Assembly (NCBI GenBank): GCA_028712475.1
Contig: JAQTQB010000001.1
Span: 372,001 to 436,000, forward strand
Direction: 5' to 3'
DNA: 64,000 bases
Source: Verrucomicrobiales bacterium
Lineage (GTDB): Bacteria > Verrucomicrobiota > Verrucomicrobiia > Limisphaerales > UBA11358
Below are positions 1-8,499 of the stretch, piece after piece. The notes under the pieces are model-generated. The model made no database searches. It saw only the letters and a list, made by a program, of their open reading frames with translations, and had not been told where the DNA came from. Position 1 is the stretch's first letter; each line of letters begins with the position of its first letter. The translations under genes and the position numbers were made by a program.

Positions 1-1
1 A

Positions 2-442
2 TTTGACGCGAACTACACCGACTGGAGCAGTTTCGATTCAACCACCATTCATCAGGCGAATCCGCCGGCTCCGTTCCATCCAGACGTTCCAGTGACGCTC
101 GACTGGCAGGCGAGCTGGATGTATGAATTCGGTGTGACGCGGTATTTTGACAACGGCTGGCATGTGAGCGGCGGCTACGTTTTCAACGAGAACTCGGTGC
201 CGGACAAATATTACACCCCGCTGGCCGCCGACATGGACCGGCATTTCTTCAGCCTCGGAGCCGGGCGCAAAGGCAAAACCTTTGATTTTGATGTCGCCTA
301 TCAATTTGGATATGGCCCGACGCACACAGTGTCGGACAGCAAGCCGTCATCCACCCCGGGTTTCATTACCGGGCAAAATGCCGATGGCAAATACAGCTTC
401 AACAGCCAGGCCGTCATCGTGTCGGTGGGAATGCACTTTTAA
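2..442 (+). CDS. Outer membrane beta-barrel protein, FadL/TodX-like, C-terminal part
   Basis: Only the last 146 codons are present; the frame is open from base 2 and the gene starts outside the window. The segment near the edge (FDANYTDWSSFD) resembles the conserved 'nwtDWSSf' block of the FadL/OmpP1 family of hydrophobic-substrate transporters. Alternating hydrophobic and aromatic strands follow, and the protein ends in Phe (VIVSVGMHF), as expected of a barrel recognised by the BAM complex. It therefore probably sits in the outer membrane and moves fatty acids or similar hydrophobic molecules. The family call is by motif resemblance only; another 14-strand barrel family is possible. Confidence 0.6.
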   Translation, partial: FDANYTDWSSFDSTTIHQANPPAPFHPDVPVTLDWQASWMYEFGVTRYFDNGWHVSGGYVFNENSVPDKYYTPLAADMDRHFFSLGAGRKGKTFDFDVAYQFGYGPTHTVSDSKPSSTPGFITGQNADGKYSFNSQAVIVSVGMHF

Positions 443-538
443 TCCCGCCTCCTAATGCGGAAACTTGAGGCGCCCAGCGGCAAAGGAAACATGAATCGTG
501 CTTGACGCGGGCGGCTTTTTTGATTGGAGTATGCGCAT

Positions 539-934
539 ATGAAAAAGATAATTTTTGCGGCGTTTGCGGGAATGGTCATCATCGCCACCGGTTGCGTCAA
601 AACCGTGAGCGGCACCCACTCACCGGCGATCACCTGGTCCAAGGACCGTGTCGTGGGCCGTTACCAGCGTTCCCTTGATCAGGTTTATCAGGCCTCCGTG
701 GCCGTCATCCAGGCCAACGGAGTGATGATTCAAGAATATATTCCGCACGACACCACCAACACCGTGCGCTCGGTGCAGGGCAAGGTGAATGAGAAAAATG
801 TCTGGATCAGCGTTGAGGCGGTGGATCCCAAAATCACTCAGGTCACCGTGCAGGCCCGCTCGACGATGGGCGTCAGCGACATTGATCTCTCGCACGAACT
901 GGAAAAGGAAATCGCCCTACAACTGGCGCGGTGA
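539..934 (+). CDS. DUF3568-like lipoprotein
   Basis: A 131-residue protein beginning MKKIIFAAFAG, with a lipoprotein signal peptide ending VIIATGC, so Cys19 would be lipidated. The mature part (GRYQRSLDQVYQASVAVIQ) resembles the short DUF3568 lipoproteins common in Verrucomicrobiota, whose role is unknown. I chose the ATG at 539 because a GGAG ribosome-binding site lies 9 bases upstream (526-529); the upstream TTG at 524 would precede that site. The 3' end overlaps the convergent TPR gene by 18 bases. It is probably exported and anchored in the outer or inner membrane; no substrate can be inferred. Confidence 0.65.
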   Translation: MKKIIFAAFAGMVIIATGCVKTVSGTHSPAITWSKDRVVGRYQRSLDQVYQASVAVIQANGVMIQEYIPHDTTNTVRSVQGKVNEKNVWISVEAVDPKITQVTVQARSTMGVSDIDLSHELEKEIALQLAR

Positions 935-2119
935 GCCGTATTTCAGCCCGATGTTTTGCTCGTAAACGCCGAGTTTTTTGCCCGGCGTTTCTTTTTGCCC
1001 CTTGATCTCCAGCTTCAAACGCCCCAGCCGCGATTGGGCGATTTCTGCGACGGGCAGATCAGGAAAGCGCTCCACGATTTGCTCCAAAGTCCCGCGCACC
1101 GTGTCATAATCCGCGCCGCCATGAATCTGCAAATCCGCCAGCAGATTAAGCCAGTGCGCCACGCGCTTCACCGGCTGGTTCGGCTCGTTGATCAACTGTT
1201 CCAGTTCGAGCGCCGCCAGATCCAGCCGCTGATAGTGGCGCGCATAAATGATCGCCAGTTCCTCCCGCGCCTCCGTGTCCTGCGGGTGCTGCTCCAGGTG
1301 CTTCACATATTCCGCCGCCAGTTTTTCCGGGTCGGTTTCAGTCGGTCGTAAAAACTCGGTGGAATCCAGCAGGCCGATATTATTGACGCCTTCCGGGAGA
1401 AACATTGCCTGCCGGTCATGCGCTGCCGACAGAATTTTCTCCGCGCCGCCCAGATGCGCGATGCGTTGCGCCGCCTGCGCCGCCAGTGCGGTTCCCGGAA
1501 ACCGGGCGATGATTTTTTCCAGCACGGCGCGCGCGGAATCCGCGTCCTGCGCGATTTTCAAATGCCAGTCGGCAAGTTGCGTGAGCGCGGCGGCGACCTG
1601 CAATGGCGGCGCGTCTTTCCGGTCGCAAAAATGATTGAAGGTGATTTCCGCGCCGGGCAGATCCTTCATGTCCTCCGCCTGGATGCTCGCGAGCAGCGCG
1701 ACGCCTTCGTAATCATTTGGAAATTTGGCGAGTTGTTTGCGGATTTCCACGACCGCTTCGAGCGGCTTGTTCAATTTCCGCTTGGTCATGGCGGTGGAAT
1801 AAAGTGGTTTTGGATCCGGCGGTTCAGTGCCGCCGTCATACAATCCTGCCAACGGTTTGGCCAGCAATTCGCCGATGTGCGGCGCCCACATTGGCGACAG
1901 AACGACGGCCATAAAAACTATGAGGAACGGGCCGGCCACGCCTATGTGTCCCGCTGTCCATATGCAAAAGATCACAAAAGGAATGGTGAACGCCCATTTG
2001 AACAGCAACTTCATCGGGTCGTCACTCCGCTTAAGCATGTGGTAAAGCGCCCAGGCGACGAGGCCGATGGAGGCCGCCAGAACAGTCGTTCCCAATACGA
2101 TGTCAAAAATCCGGCTCAT
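917..2119 (-). CDS. Membrane-anchored TPR protein
   Basis: 400 residues. The first ~95 residues hold two or three membrane segments (FDIVLGTTVLAASIGLVAWA, then a second near residues 40-62 and a possible third). The rest is a soluble helical repeat region with TPR-like units (for example YEGVALLASIQAEDMKDLPG and TEAREELAIIYARHYQRLD). The reading frame stays open upstream to 2374, but that extension runs through yraN, so I start at the ATG at 2119 (MSRIFDIV). The product is probably a scaffold or assembly factor facing cytoplasm or periplasm. No partner is identifiable from the neighbours yraN and rnhB, which lie upstream on the same strand. Confidence 0.6.
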   Translation of the reverse strand: MSRIFDIVLGTTVLAASIGLVAWALYHMLKRSDDPMKLLFKWAFTIPFVIFCIWTAGHIGVAGPFLIVFMAVVLSPMWAPHIGELLAKPLAGLYDGGTEPPDPKPLYSTAMTKRKLNKPLEAVVEIRKQLAKFPNDYEGVALLASIQAEDMKDLPGAEITFNHFCDRKDAPPLQVAAALTQLADWHLKIAQDADSARAVLEKIIARFPGTALAAQAAQRIAHLGGAEKILSAAHDRQAMFLPEGVNNIGLLDSTEFLRPTETDPEKLAAEYVKHLEQHPQDTEAREELAIIYARHYQRLDLAALELEQLINEPNQPVKRVAHWLNLLADLQIHGGADYDTVRGTLEQIVERFPDLPVAEIAQSRLGRLKLEIKGQKETPGKKLGVYEQNIGLKYGSPRQL

Positions 2120-2169
2120 GGCTGTTGTGCAACATTCATCCCGTTTATCATTGCCTGCAAGGAAATACT

Positions 2170-2598
2170 TCAGCCGTAGCGATACGGTTTCGCCATCGGA
2201 AACGTGTTCGGCAAATGGCGGATTTCCCGCACGACTCCACCCGCCAGCAAAACCTCCACGATGTCGAAACGGATTTTCACCGCCGGATTTTTCAACAGCC
2301 GTAGATAATCCAGCGCCGTCTGCGAAAGCAACCGGCGCTTGCGCGCATCCACCGCCGCTGCCGGACGCGTCCATTCTTCCGACGAGCGGGTTTTGACTTC
2401 CACAAACGCCAGGCAGTCGCCGTCGCGAAAAACCAGGTCGATCTCGCCGCGTGCGGAACGGAAATTGGCCGCGAGAAATTTCAGGCCTGCCTTCTGCAAA
2501 AACTTTTTGGCCGCCCGCTCGCCCATCTCGCCGCGCCGCAGATGCTCCGGCTTGTCCTTGCCGGAGAGCACGGATTTAATTTTTCCGAGAAGATTCAT
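2170..2598 (-). CDS. yraN: YraN/UPF0102 family endonuclease-fold protein
   Basis: 142 residues from the ATG at 2598; a TTG three codons upstream is possible. The core GEIDLVFRDGDCLAFVEVKT is the family's PD-(D/E)XK signature: Asp in GEIDLV followed by Glu-Val-Lys. The N-terminal GERAAKKFLQKAGLK helix is also typical. UPF0102 proteins are predicted Holliday-junction-resolvase-like nucleases of unproven cellular role. Adjacent rnhB, just upstream on the same strand, is the usual genomic partner of yraN in many bacteria, which supports the call. The 61-base gap between the two genes is filled with a dispersed AATTCGCG-type repeat. Confidence 0.9.
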   Translation of the reverse strand: MNLLGKIKSVLSGKDKPEHLRRGEMGERAAKKFLQKAGLKFLAANFRSARGEIDLVFRDGDCLAFVEVKTRSSEEWTRPAAAVDARKRRLLSQTALDYLRLLKNPAVKIRFDIVEVLLAGGVVREIRHLPNTFPMAKPYRYG

Positions 2599-2610
2599 TT
2601 TTACCAACCA

Positions 2611-2662
2611 GAATTTTGACGCGAATTAAATTTATCGGTTTGAATTCGCGTAATTCGCTTCA
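2611..2662. repeat. Dispersed 'ACGCGAATT/AATTCGCG' repeat
   Basis: Two oppositely oriented GCGAATT words (GACGCGAATTAAATTT and GAATTCGCGTAATTCGC) fill the space between rnhB and yraN and run into the rnhB stop codon. Similar words occur at 12565-12600, 17825-17876 and 39738-39780, so this is one member of a dispersed family. Confidence 0.6.
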
Positions 2663-3313
2663 AAGCTGCCCCGGTTCTTTCAGCTTCAACGGCGCAAAAC
2701 TTTTGCGGTGGATCGGGCACGCGCCAAATTCTTCAATTGCCGCCAGATGCTTTACAGTGCCGTAGCCTTTGTGTTCCGCAAAACCATATTCTGGAAACTG
2801 CGCGTGATATTCCAGCATCAGCCGGTCGCGCGTGACCTTGGCCAGCACGCTCGCGGCGGCGATGGAATAGCTGCGCGCATCGCCCTTCACGATGGCCGTC
2901 TGCGGCACGCGCATCGTCCTGACCGGGCGGCCGTCCACGAGCGCGTGCTGCGGCTGCGGATTTAATTTTGCCAGCGCGTCATTCATCGCGCGGTGCGTCG
3001 CCTGCAGGATGTTGATCTCATCAATCACTCCCGCGTCCACGGCGGCGATGGCGGATTCGATTTCCGCGCAGGCGGTGAGAAATTCAAAATACTTTTCGCG
3101 CTGCGCTTTGGTGAGCTGCTTGGAATCGTTCAAGCCAACGAGTTCGGCGGGCAAACCCGCTTCCGCCCAGCGCGACGGCAGAATGGCGGCGGCGGCGACG
3201 ACCGGCCCGGCGAGCGGCCCGCGCCCGGCCTCATCCACGCCCGCGACGCGCGCGAGATTTTGCTGCCACAGCACGCGCTCGAACTCGAAACGGTCAATGA
3301 ATTTTGCTCCCAT
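2660..3313 (-). CDS. rnhB: Ribonuclease HII
   Basis: 217 residues, the normal length. RNase HII cuts the RNA strand of RNA-DNA hybrids and excises single ribonucleotides from DNA. The signature VDEAGRGPLAGPVVAAAAIL (Asp26-Glu27) and the downstream LVDG and YSIAAASVLAKVTRDR blocks supply the metal-binding acids and substrate-binding residues. The ATG at 3313 begins MGAKFIDRF. It is the upstream member of an rnhB-yraN unit on the minus strand. Confidence 0.95.
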   Translation of the reverse strand: MGAKFIDRFEFERVLWQQNLARVAGVDEAGRGPLAGPVVAAAAILPSRWAEAGLPAELVGLNDSKQLTKAQREKYFEFLTACAEIESAIAAVDAGVIDEINILQATHRAMNDALAKLNPQPQHALVDGRPVRTMRVPQTAIVKGDARSYSIAAASVLAKVTRDRLMLEYHAQFPEYGFAEHKGYGTVKHLAAIEEFGACPIHRKSFAPLKLKEPGQL

Positions 3314-3433
3314 TCAAATTTGATTCACGATGACGTGGTGCGCGAAGTCAGGCAATGAAAAATCCGCTACATTCGCGTCCTTCCTGCCATCGCCGCTTGC
3401 TTCGGCGTGGCAAGCCGTGGTTAAATTTTGCCT

Positions 3434-3964
3434 ATGAAAATTGATTCCCTACACATCGGCATGAGCGTCCGGCATCCGCAATACGGCCTGGGCACGGTCA
3501 AGACGATCTCCGAAATCACGGCGGATATTTTATTCAGCGAAGGCAAGCGCACCATTGAACCTGATGCCGCCGGCCTCGAACCCGCCGAACCGCAGGCGGC
3601 GGTGAGCGGCTTGAGCGTGCCGCTGAAACAATTTGTCGAGCAGACGCTGGCGGCGGCGGTCGCGAAGCTCGGTCTGGAAAAGCCGGATTCGGTCGTGGAA
3701 CAACTCGGCCTGCGCTGGCACGGCGGCAAACTGGTCATGCATCCGGCGGACGTCACGTTGCAGACCAAGGAAGTGCCGTTGGAAGTTTTTTTTCACAAAA
3801 TCGTGATGGTCAGAAATAATCTCCGAGTGCTGGAACAAAAGATCAACGCGCACGAAAAACTTTCCGACGGCGAGAAGGTGGAGATGCAGCAATACATCAC
3901 CAGGAGCTACGGTTCGTTGACGACGTTCAATGTGTTGTTCAAGGAAAAGGAGGATCAGTTTTGA
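3434..3964 (+). CDS. Hypothetical protein with N-terminal Tudor-like strand block
   Basis: 176 residues from the ATG at 3434 ([18 protein letters not shown]); a TTG two codons upstream is less likely. The first ~35 residues ([17 protein letters not shown]) look like the small beta-barrel seen in CarD-like and UvrD C-terminal Tudor domains, which bind RNA polymerase or nucleic acid. The remainder is helical and charged, with a middle segment [14 protein letters not shown] and a C-terminal coiled-coil-like stretch ([20 protein letters not shown]). I do not recognise the full-length family. It ends five bases before the tRNA-Val gene on the other strand. Confidence 0.6.
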   Translation: MKIDSLHIGMSVRHPQYGLGTVKTISEITADILFSEGKRTIEPDAAGLEPAEPQAAVSGLSVPLKQFVEQTLAAAVAKLGLEKPDSVVEQLGLRWHGGKLVMHPADVTLQTKEVPLEVFFHKIVMVRNNLRVLEQKINAHEKLSDGEKVEMQQYITRSYGSLTTFNVLFKEKEDQF

Positions 3965-3968
3965 AGAA

Positions 3969-4043
3969 TGGTGCGCGGTGCAGGGTTTGAACCTGCGACC
4001 CCTTGCGTGTGAAGCAAATGCTCTACCACTGAGCTAACCGCGC
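3969..4043 (-). tRNA. tRNA-Val (anticodon CAC), CCA encoded
   Basis: Read on the minus strand, the gene folds into a full cloverleaf. The acceptor stem is GCGCGGT/ACCGCGC and the D arm is GCTC-AGTGGTA-GAGC. The anticodon stem TTTGC/GCAAG closes the loop TTCACAC, so the anticodon is CAC. The T arm is GCAGG-TTCAAAC-CCTGC. The discriminator is A at 3972 and the 3' CCA is genomically encoded at 3971-3969. It decodes GUG. Confidence 0.95.
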
Positions 4044-4234
4044 GTCGCCATTTAAGGCTAACCAGCGGCAGAATTTTCGCAAGCCAAATGCCCTGCCCGC
4101 ATCAGTTTTAACTGCCCCGCCGCCAAGCCGCGTTGTCCGCAAATCGTCCGCTGCAAGGGGTTGCAGCTTGTTTTTGGGACACCCGGCTAAAACAGGCTTA
4201 AGATGAAATGCGCGATTTCATTGATGATTATCGG

Positions 4235-4251
4235 TTGGCACACGCATTGCT
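4235..4251 (+). promoter_or_regulatory. Candidate sigma-54 (RpoN) promoter
   Basis: TTGGCACACGCATTGCT matches the -24/-12 consensus TGGCAC-N5-TTGCT with exact spacing. The predicted start of transcription would be near 4262, directly at the GTG of the small secreted protein. The message would then be leaderless, or translation would begin at the TTG at 4290. Confidence 0.55.
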
Positions 4252-4262
4252 AAATTCAGCGC

Positions 4263-4757
4263 GTGCAGAAAACCGAACACGTCGCCCGGTTGCTTCACCT
4301 GTCCACGACGGGGAAGTCCTTCTGCATCATCACCGCGCTTCTGATTTCCGCCGCCGTTTCCGTGTGCGCTGGAGAACCCGTCATGACGCTGGCGCTGGCG
4401 GATCAGCATCAATCGCCGGTGGAATCAAACGCGCCGGAGCCAACGGACTTGCTGTCCGGCGTGGACAGTTCGCTTTTTGATTTGAAAAGCAGTCCGCCCG
4501 CAGCGTCTCGCCCTGGAAAAGAAATGCCGGTGGAATTTTCAACGGGGACATTGCTCGAAGAACAGGCCAGATTCAGCCATGGCGATTCACTCCAGCTCGT
4601 CCGCGAAAATCGAACCTCCGCCAGCCGGTCGAATGTGACATTCAGCGTCCAGGCCGGTTACGGGCGGATTTGGGACGAAAAATCCATGCTCCAAAAAATT
4701 TCTGACGGCCATCAGGAATCCGGCTGCGCCTATGTCAGCGCGAACTTCAGTTTTTAA
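4263..4757 (+). CDS. Small secreted protein of unknown function, sigma-54-type promoter
   Basis: 164 residues from the GTG at 4263. A hydrophobic segment [19 protein letters not shown] (about residues 19-37) is a signal peptide with a likely cleavage after Ala-Gly. The mature protein is Ser/Pro-rich and then ends in strand-like sequence with a terminal Phe (YVSANFSF), hinting at a membrane-associated or barrel-like end. I know no family for it. Because the -12 element sits only 12 bases upstream, the true start could be the TTG at 4290, which still keeps the signal peptide. Its 3' end overlaps convergent nadB by 11 bases. Confidence 0.55.
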   Translation: MQKTEHVARLLHLSTTGKSFCIITALLISAAVSVCAGEPVMTLALADQHQSPVESNAPEPTDLLSGVDSSLFDLKSSPPAASRPGKEMPVEFSTGTLLEEQARFSHGDSLQLVRENRTSASRSNVTFSVQAGYGRIWDEKSMLQKISDGHQESGCAYVSANFSF

Positions 4758-6351
4758 GTTTCCGCAGCACCGAGTCGCGCTGCGCCCAGGCGGGATTTGC
4801 GTCGGGAAAATCCAGGTTATAATTCAGCCCGCGACTTTCTTGTCGTTGCAACGCGCAATTCACAATCAGTTCCGCCACCGTCGCGATGTTGCGTAACTCC
4901 AGCAAATCGCCCGTCACGATAAAATTCCAATAATAGTCCCGGATTTCCTCCTGCAGATTCGCGATACGTTTCTGCGCGCGCTGCAATCGTTTGTTCGTCC
5001 GCACGATGCCGACGTAATCCCACATCAGCCGCCGGATCTCGTCCCAGTTGTGCGCGACAACGACGAGTTCGTCGGCATTCGTCGCGTTTCCGGACTGCCA
5101 CGCGGGAATTTTCAGATCCGAGCGCGGCTGCGGATGGGAAATAATTTTCACCGCCGCCCGATGCGCGCAGACCAGCGCCTCCAATAGTGAATTGCTCGCC
5201 AGCCGGTTAGCGCCGTGCAAACCAGTGCAGGCGACTTCGCCCACCGCAAAAAGTCCCGCGATGTCCGTCTCGCCGTCCACGTTTGTCACCACGCCGCCGC
5301 ATTGATAATGCGCCGCCGGCACGACGGGAATCGGCTCCTTCGTGATGTCAATGCCGTAGCTAAGGCAGGTTTGGTAAATGTTCGGAAACCGCTCGATGAT
5401 GAATTTTGCCGGCTTGTGCGTGATGTCCAGCAGCACATTGTCCGCGCCGCTTTTTTTCATCTCGCTGTCAATCGCCCGCGCCACGATGTCGCGCGGAGCG
5501 AGTGATTTCATTGCGTGCGCGCCGTCCATGAACTCCCGCCCGTCGAGCGATTTCAAAACGCCGCCTTCGCCGCGCACGGCTTCGCTGATGAGGAATGATT
5601 TTGCCTTCGGATGATACAGGCACGTCGGGTGGAACTGGACGAACTCCATGTTCGCGATGCTAGCGCCTGCGCGATACGCCATCGCCACACCGTCGCCCGT
5701 CGCGATGTCGGGATTCGTCGTGTAGAGATAAACCTTGCCGCAGCCGCCCGTCGCGAGAATTGTGACTGGCGCGGAAAAAGTCACGACACGATTGGAATTT
5801 TTGTCGAAAACGTAAGCGCCGAGGCAGCGATTCTCACCAACGTAACCAAGCTTCTCGCTCGTGATCAGATCAATCGCGATATGATTCTCAAAAATCTCGA
5901 TGTTCGGCTGCGCCGCCACCGCCGCCAGCAGCGCGCGCTCGATCTCCCGTCCCGTCACATCCTTCGCGTGCAGGATGCGGCGTTCGGAATGGCCGCCCTC
6001 ACGTCCGAGGTCAAGCTGTCTGCCGCCATCCTCGCCCGGCGCGTCGCTCTCGGAAAATTTCATGCCGAGTTCGATCAATTCCTGAATCCGCGCCGGGCCT
6101 TCCTCCACAATTGTGCGGACGACGCTTTCCTTGCACAAACCCGCGCCTGCCGTGAGCGTATCTTGAACGTGCGACTCGAAGGAATCCGTCTTGCTCGTCA
6201 CCGCCGCGATGCCGCCCTGCGCGTAATTCGTGTTCGACTCCGCGCGATCTTTCTTCGTGACGATGGCCACGCGCCCGCGCGGCGCGACCTTCAGCGCGAA
6301 CGTCAGCCCAGCGATGCCGCTGCCGAGGACGAGATAGTCGAATTGCTTCAT
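4747..6351 (-). CDS. nadB: L-aspartate oxidase
   Basis: 534 residues, the usual length. NadB oxidises L-aspartate to iminoaspartate, the first step of de novo NAD synthesis, and normally hands its product to NadA, which is not in this window. The FAD-binding Rossmann motif is at the N terminus ([16 protein letters not shown]). Downstream lie the [10 protein letters not shown] loop, the catalytic/substrate region HPTCLYHP and the C-terminal FAD block [18 protein letters not shown]. The C-terminal helical domain is complete. Succinate dehydrogenase/fumarate reductase flavoproteins are related, but the YAQGGIAA motif and length favour NadB. Confidence 0.95.
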   Translation of the reverse strand: MKQFDYLVLGSGIAGLTFALKVAPRGRVAIVTKKDRAESNTNYAQGGIAAVTSKTDSFESHVQDTLTAGAGLCKESVVRTIVEEGPARIQELIELGMKFSESDAPGEDGGRQLDLGREGGHSERRILHAKDVTGREIERALLAAVAAQPNIEIFENHIAIDLITSEKLGYVGENRCLGAYVFDKNSNRVVTFSAPVTILATGGCGKVYLYTTNPDIATGDGVAMAYRAGASIANMEFVQFHPTCLYHPKAKSFLISEAVRGEGGVLKSLDGREFMDGAHAMKSLAPRDIVARAIDSEMKKSGADNVLLDITHKPAKFIIERFPNIYQTCLSYGIDITKEPIPVVPAAHYQCGGVVTNVDGETDIAGLFAVGEVACTGLHGANRLASNSLLEALVCAHRAAVKIISHPQPRSDLKIPAWQSGNATNADELVVVAHNWDEIRRLMWDYVGIVRTNKRLQRAQKRIANLQEEIRDYYWNFIVTGDLLELRNIATVAELIVNCALQRQESRGLNYNLDFPDANPAWAQRDSVLRKLKN

Positions 6352-6357
6352 AAAACC

Positions 6358-6843
6358 TTACCAACCTAAGCTCGTGAAATAACCTCGATACAAGGCAAAG
6401 CCAAAAGCTATCACTTCGCAGACAGCGCTTCCGAGAACAAGAATCCGGCCACCCTTTCTCTTCATTTTGCCCCAAACCCAAGCACAGGTAATAACCACAC
6501 CAACACATAATGGATATTGAAGCAATCCTCTTGTCTGAATCAATTCATGAAGTTGGTTTTCGCTTTGCCCCTTTTGAATATCCTGTTTCATCTGTAATAA
6601 TTCTGTGTCGTTCAACGGTGACTGGTCGGCCTCGCCGTCTTTCTCTAGACGATGATGTTTCTTCCAGAATTCCTCATTGATATCTGGCGACCACCTCCAT
6701 TTCGAGTGGGATTCATTTGCGTCGTTATGGGGTAAATAATATCCCGCCCTGGAATTTAAAGCTTCAATTTCAATGCAGGTCAATGCCGTATAAACAGCCG
6801 CTGTGACAACCAGCAAAACAATGAATGAGTTAAAGCCGCGCAT
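6358..6843 (-). CDS. Hypothetical membrane protein
   Basis: 161 residues from the ATG at 6843; a TTG two codons earlier is also open. There is one N-terminal membrane segment (FIVLLVVTAAVYTALTCI) and two near the C terminus (LCVGVVITCAWVWG and LVLGSAVCEVIAFGFALY). They are separated by a charged, probably extracytoplasmic stretch rich in Glu, Lys and His. I do not recognise a family. The start overlaps the end of panC by 14 bases and the stop lies six bases from nadB, so the three genes look co-transcribed. Its base composition is more AT-rich than panC or nadB, which could mean later acquisition. Confidence 0.55.
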   Translation of the reverse strand: MRGFNSFIVLLVVTAAVYTALTCIEIEALNSRAGYYLPHNDANESHSKWRWSPDINEEFWKKHHRLEKDGEADQSPLNDTELLQMKQDIQKGQSENQLHELIQTRGLLQYPLCVGVVITCAWVWGKMKRKGGRILVLGSAVCEVIAFGFALYRGYFTSLGW

Positions 6844-7708
6844 TATCAATCAACCGGGTCTTGCCGAAGAAAACCGCCAGCGCCATCTGTGTTCCGCTTT
6901 TCACCTGGGCGACGGGTTCCAGTGTTTCGGGATCAAAGAATTCCATGTAATCCAGCCGTGCCAGCGGTGCAGCGGTGGTGAATTCGTTCAAATCAATTTT
7001 CATGCGCCCGGCAGAAATGGACTTTTGCTTCACGGCTGCCTTCGCGGCCTGTAATGCATGGTATAGAATCACCGCCTGCGCCCGCTGCTCCGCGTCGAGA
7101 TACTTGTTCCGCGAACTCATCGCCAGGCCGTCGCGTTCGCGCAGCGTCGGCGCGACCACAATCTTCACTGGAAAATTCAAATCCGCCACCATGCGTTTGA
7201 TGACCGCCGCCTGCTGAAAATCTTTCTGCCCGAACACCGCCACGTCCGGCAGCACGATGTTGAACAGCTTGGCCACCACCGTCGTCACGCCGCGAAAATG
7301 CGCTGGCCGCGAGGCGCCTTCCATCGTGCGCGACAACTTTTCTTCGACGACATATGTGCTGAATCCGCTGGTGGGGCGAGACTCCGTCGAGCCCAAACCC
7401 GGATACATTTCCGCATCGCTCGGCGTGAACACAACATCCGCATTCAGCTCACGCAGCAATTTCAAATCACGCTTCAAGTCGCGCGGATATTTGGCGAGGT
7501 CTTCTTTCGGCCCGAACTGCGTCGGGTTCACGTAAATGCTCACAACGACTTTTCCGTTTTTGCCGACCGCTTGCCGCGCGCGTTTGACGAGGCTCAAATG
7601 ACCGTCGTGCAAATAGCCCATCGTCGGCACGAAGCCGATGCGCGTGCCGGCACGCTGCCATTTTTTTGCCAGCCGTTGCATCGCGGCGATGGAAGAAACG
7701 ATTTGCAT
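6830..7708 (-). CDS. panC: Pantothenate synthetase with an in-frame repeat insertion
   Basis: 292 residues from the ATG at 7708 (MQIVSSIAAM). PanC joins pantoate and beta-alanine using ATP in vitamin B5/coenzyme A synthesis. The nucleotidyl-transfer motif PTMGYLHDGHLSLVKRA (HxGH), the pantoate/ATP region GVTTVVAKLFN and the SSRNKYL loop are all present. Between the conserved EMYP and GFSTYV blocks there are about 11 extra residues (GLGSTESRPTS). They are encoded by a copy of the dispersed GGCTCGACGGAGTCTCGCCC repeat (see 7369-7401). Family members normally read 'MYP-x-GFxT' without this loop. The rest looks intact, so the enzyme is probably still active. Confidence 0.93.
   Translation of the reverse strand: MQIVSSIAAMQRLAKKWQRAGTRIGFVPTMGYLHDGHLSLVKRARQAVGKNGKVVVSIYVNPTQFGPKEDLAKYPRDLKRDLKLLRELNADVVFTPSDAEMYPGLGSTESRPTSGFSTYVVEEKLSRTMEGASRPAHFRGVTTVVAKLFNIVLPDVAVFGQKDFQQAAVIKRMVADLNFPVKIVVAPTLRERDGLAMSSRNKYLDAEQRAQAVILYHALQAAKAAVKQKSISAGRMKIDLNEFTTAAPLARLDYMEFFDPETLEPVAQVKSGTQMALAVFFGKTRLIDNARL
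7369..7401. repeat. Dispersed repeat inserted in panC
   Basis: CTGGTGGGGCGAGACTCCGT followed by CGAGCC matches, on one strand or the other, the repeats at 12608-12630 and 53631-53702. It encodes the extra PanC residues GLGSTESRPTS and keeps the frame. Confidence 0.75.
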
Positions 7709-7858
7709 GAAGTAAAAATGCGGCAGCAAAGACAGCCAATCAATGCAATTCAGGTGGGGTCAGCGCGCCGCGCTGTCCGGACGCCGCAGCGCGGCATCCC
7801 CGCCAAAATCAAAAAACCGCGCAGATGGCTCCACGCGGCTTGTGAGATTCAGGATTTT

Positions 7859-8200
7859 TTACCGGGGCGCAAAGTGTAACGGCTGGCTCTGCGGCATTTC
7901 GTGAGCGCAGGGCTGGTTGATGGGCGCGTCGGGCGTGCGGTCGTTGGGCGTCACGATGTTGTTCGCGAGCATCCAGGCTTCGACTTCCTCGCCGCTGATG
8001 TCGGGCAGCATCTGGCCGTTGATCTCGACGCACGGGCTCATCATCTGGCCGCTTTTCTCGATCATTTCCTGGCGTTGCAACGGGTCGTTGATTATGTCGC
8101 GATCCTCGAAGGGCAGATCGTATTTTTTGAGGACAGCGCGGACGCCCTGGCTCCAGCCGCAGCTCGGTTTCAAATAGGCAACAATTTTTGGTTTGCTCAT
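7859..8200 (-). CDS. Glutaredoxin-like protein, CGWS active site
   Basis: 113 residues from the ATG at 8200 (MSKPKIVAYLKPSCGWSQG); a longer open frame upstream has no support. The thioredoxin-fold active site is Cys14-Gly-Trp-Ser, a one-cysteine site close to the CGFS of monothiol glutaredoxins. The cis-Pro region is SPCVEING and the following DISGEEVEAWM helix is typical of glutaredoxins. A cysteine directly after the cis-proline is unusual. The C terminus carries a ~25-residue tail rich in Pro, Asn and His. Likely roles are glutathione-linked disulfide reduction or iron-sulfur handling; the one-cysteine site leans to the latter, by inference. Confidence 0.75.
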   Translation of the reverse strand: MSKPKIVAYLKPSCGWSQGVRAVLKKYDLPFEDRDIINDPLQRQEMIEKSGQMMSPCVEINGQMLPDISGEEVEAWMLANNIVTPNDRTPDAPINQPCAHEMPQSQPLHFAPR

Positions 8201-8499
8201 GGCAACACAGTGCCACATCCAAAAGCGCAGGGCAAATTCTTTAGCCAGGCGGAAAACTTTCAAGCCACGGATGGACACGGGAAAATCAGCAATTGAACTT
8301 TTATTTTGTCTTCCAAAATTCCCACCGCTGCCGATTTTGGCCAGTTGAACCAGACAATTGCCTTGTTCCGTTTCCGTGAACGCAAACAGTCAGCCAGGGC
8401 AAACATTGCGTTTGAAAGCACTTTCAGATTTAGGCCGGGCAAACGCTGCATAAATTACGGATTTCCCAACACTGTAATCTTCCTGCATCATTTCCCCGG

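Noticed and set aside
2120-2374. N-terminal extension of the TPR protein
   Set aside because: The 85 extra codons overlap yraN and have no protein-like pattern; the membrane helix starts right after the ATG at 2119.
5611-6369. Long plus-strand frame (252 codons) opposite nadB
   Set aside because: It is the GC-driven shadow of nadB; its composition is Arg/Ala/His-rich with no motif, while nadB shows all FAD and catalytic signatures.
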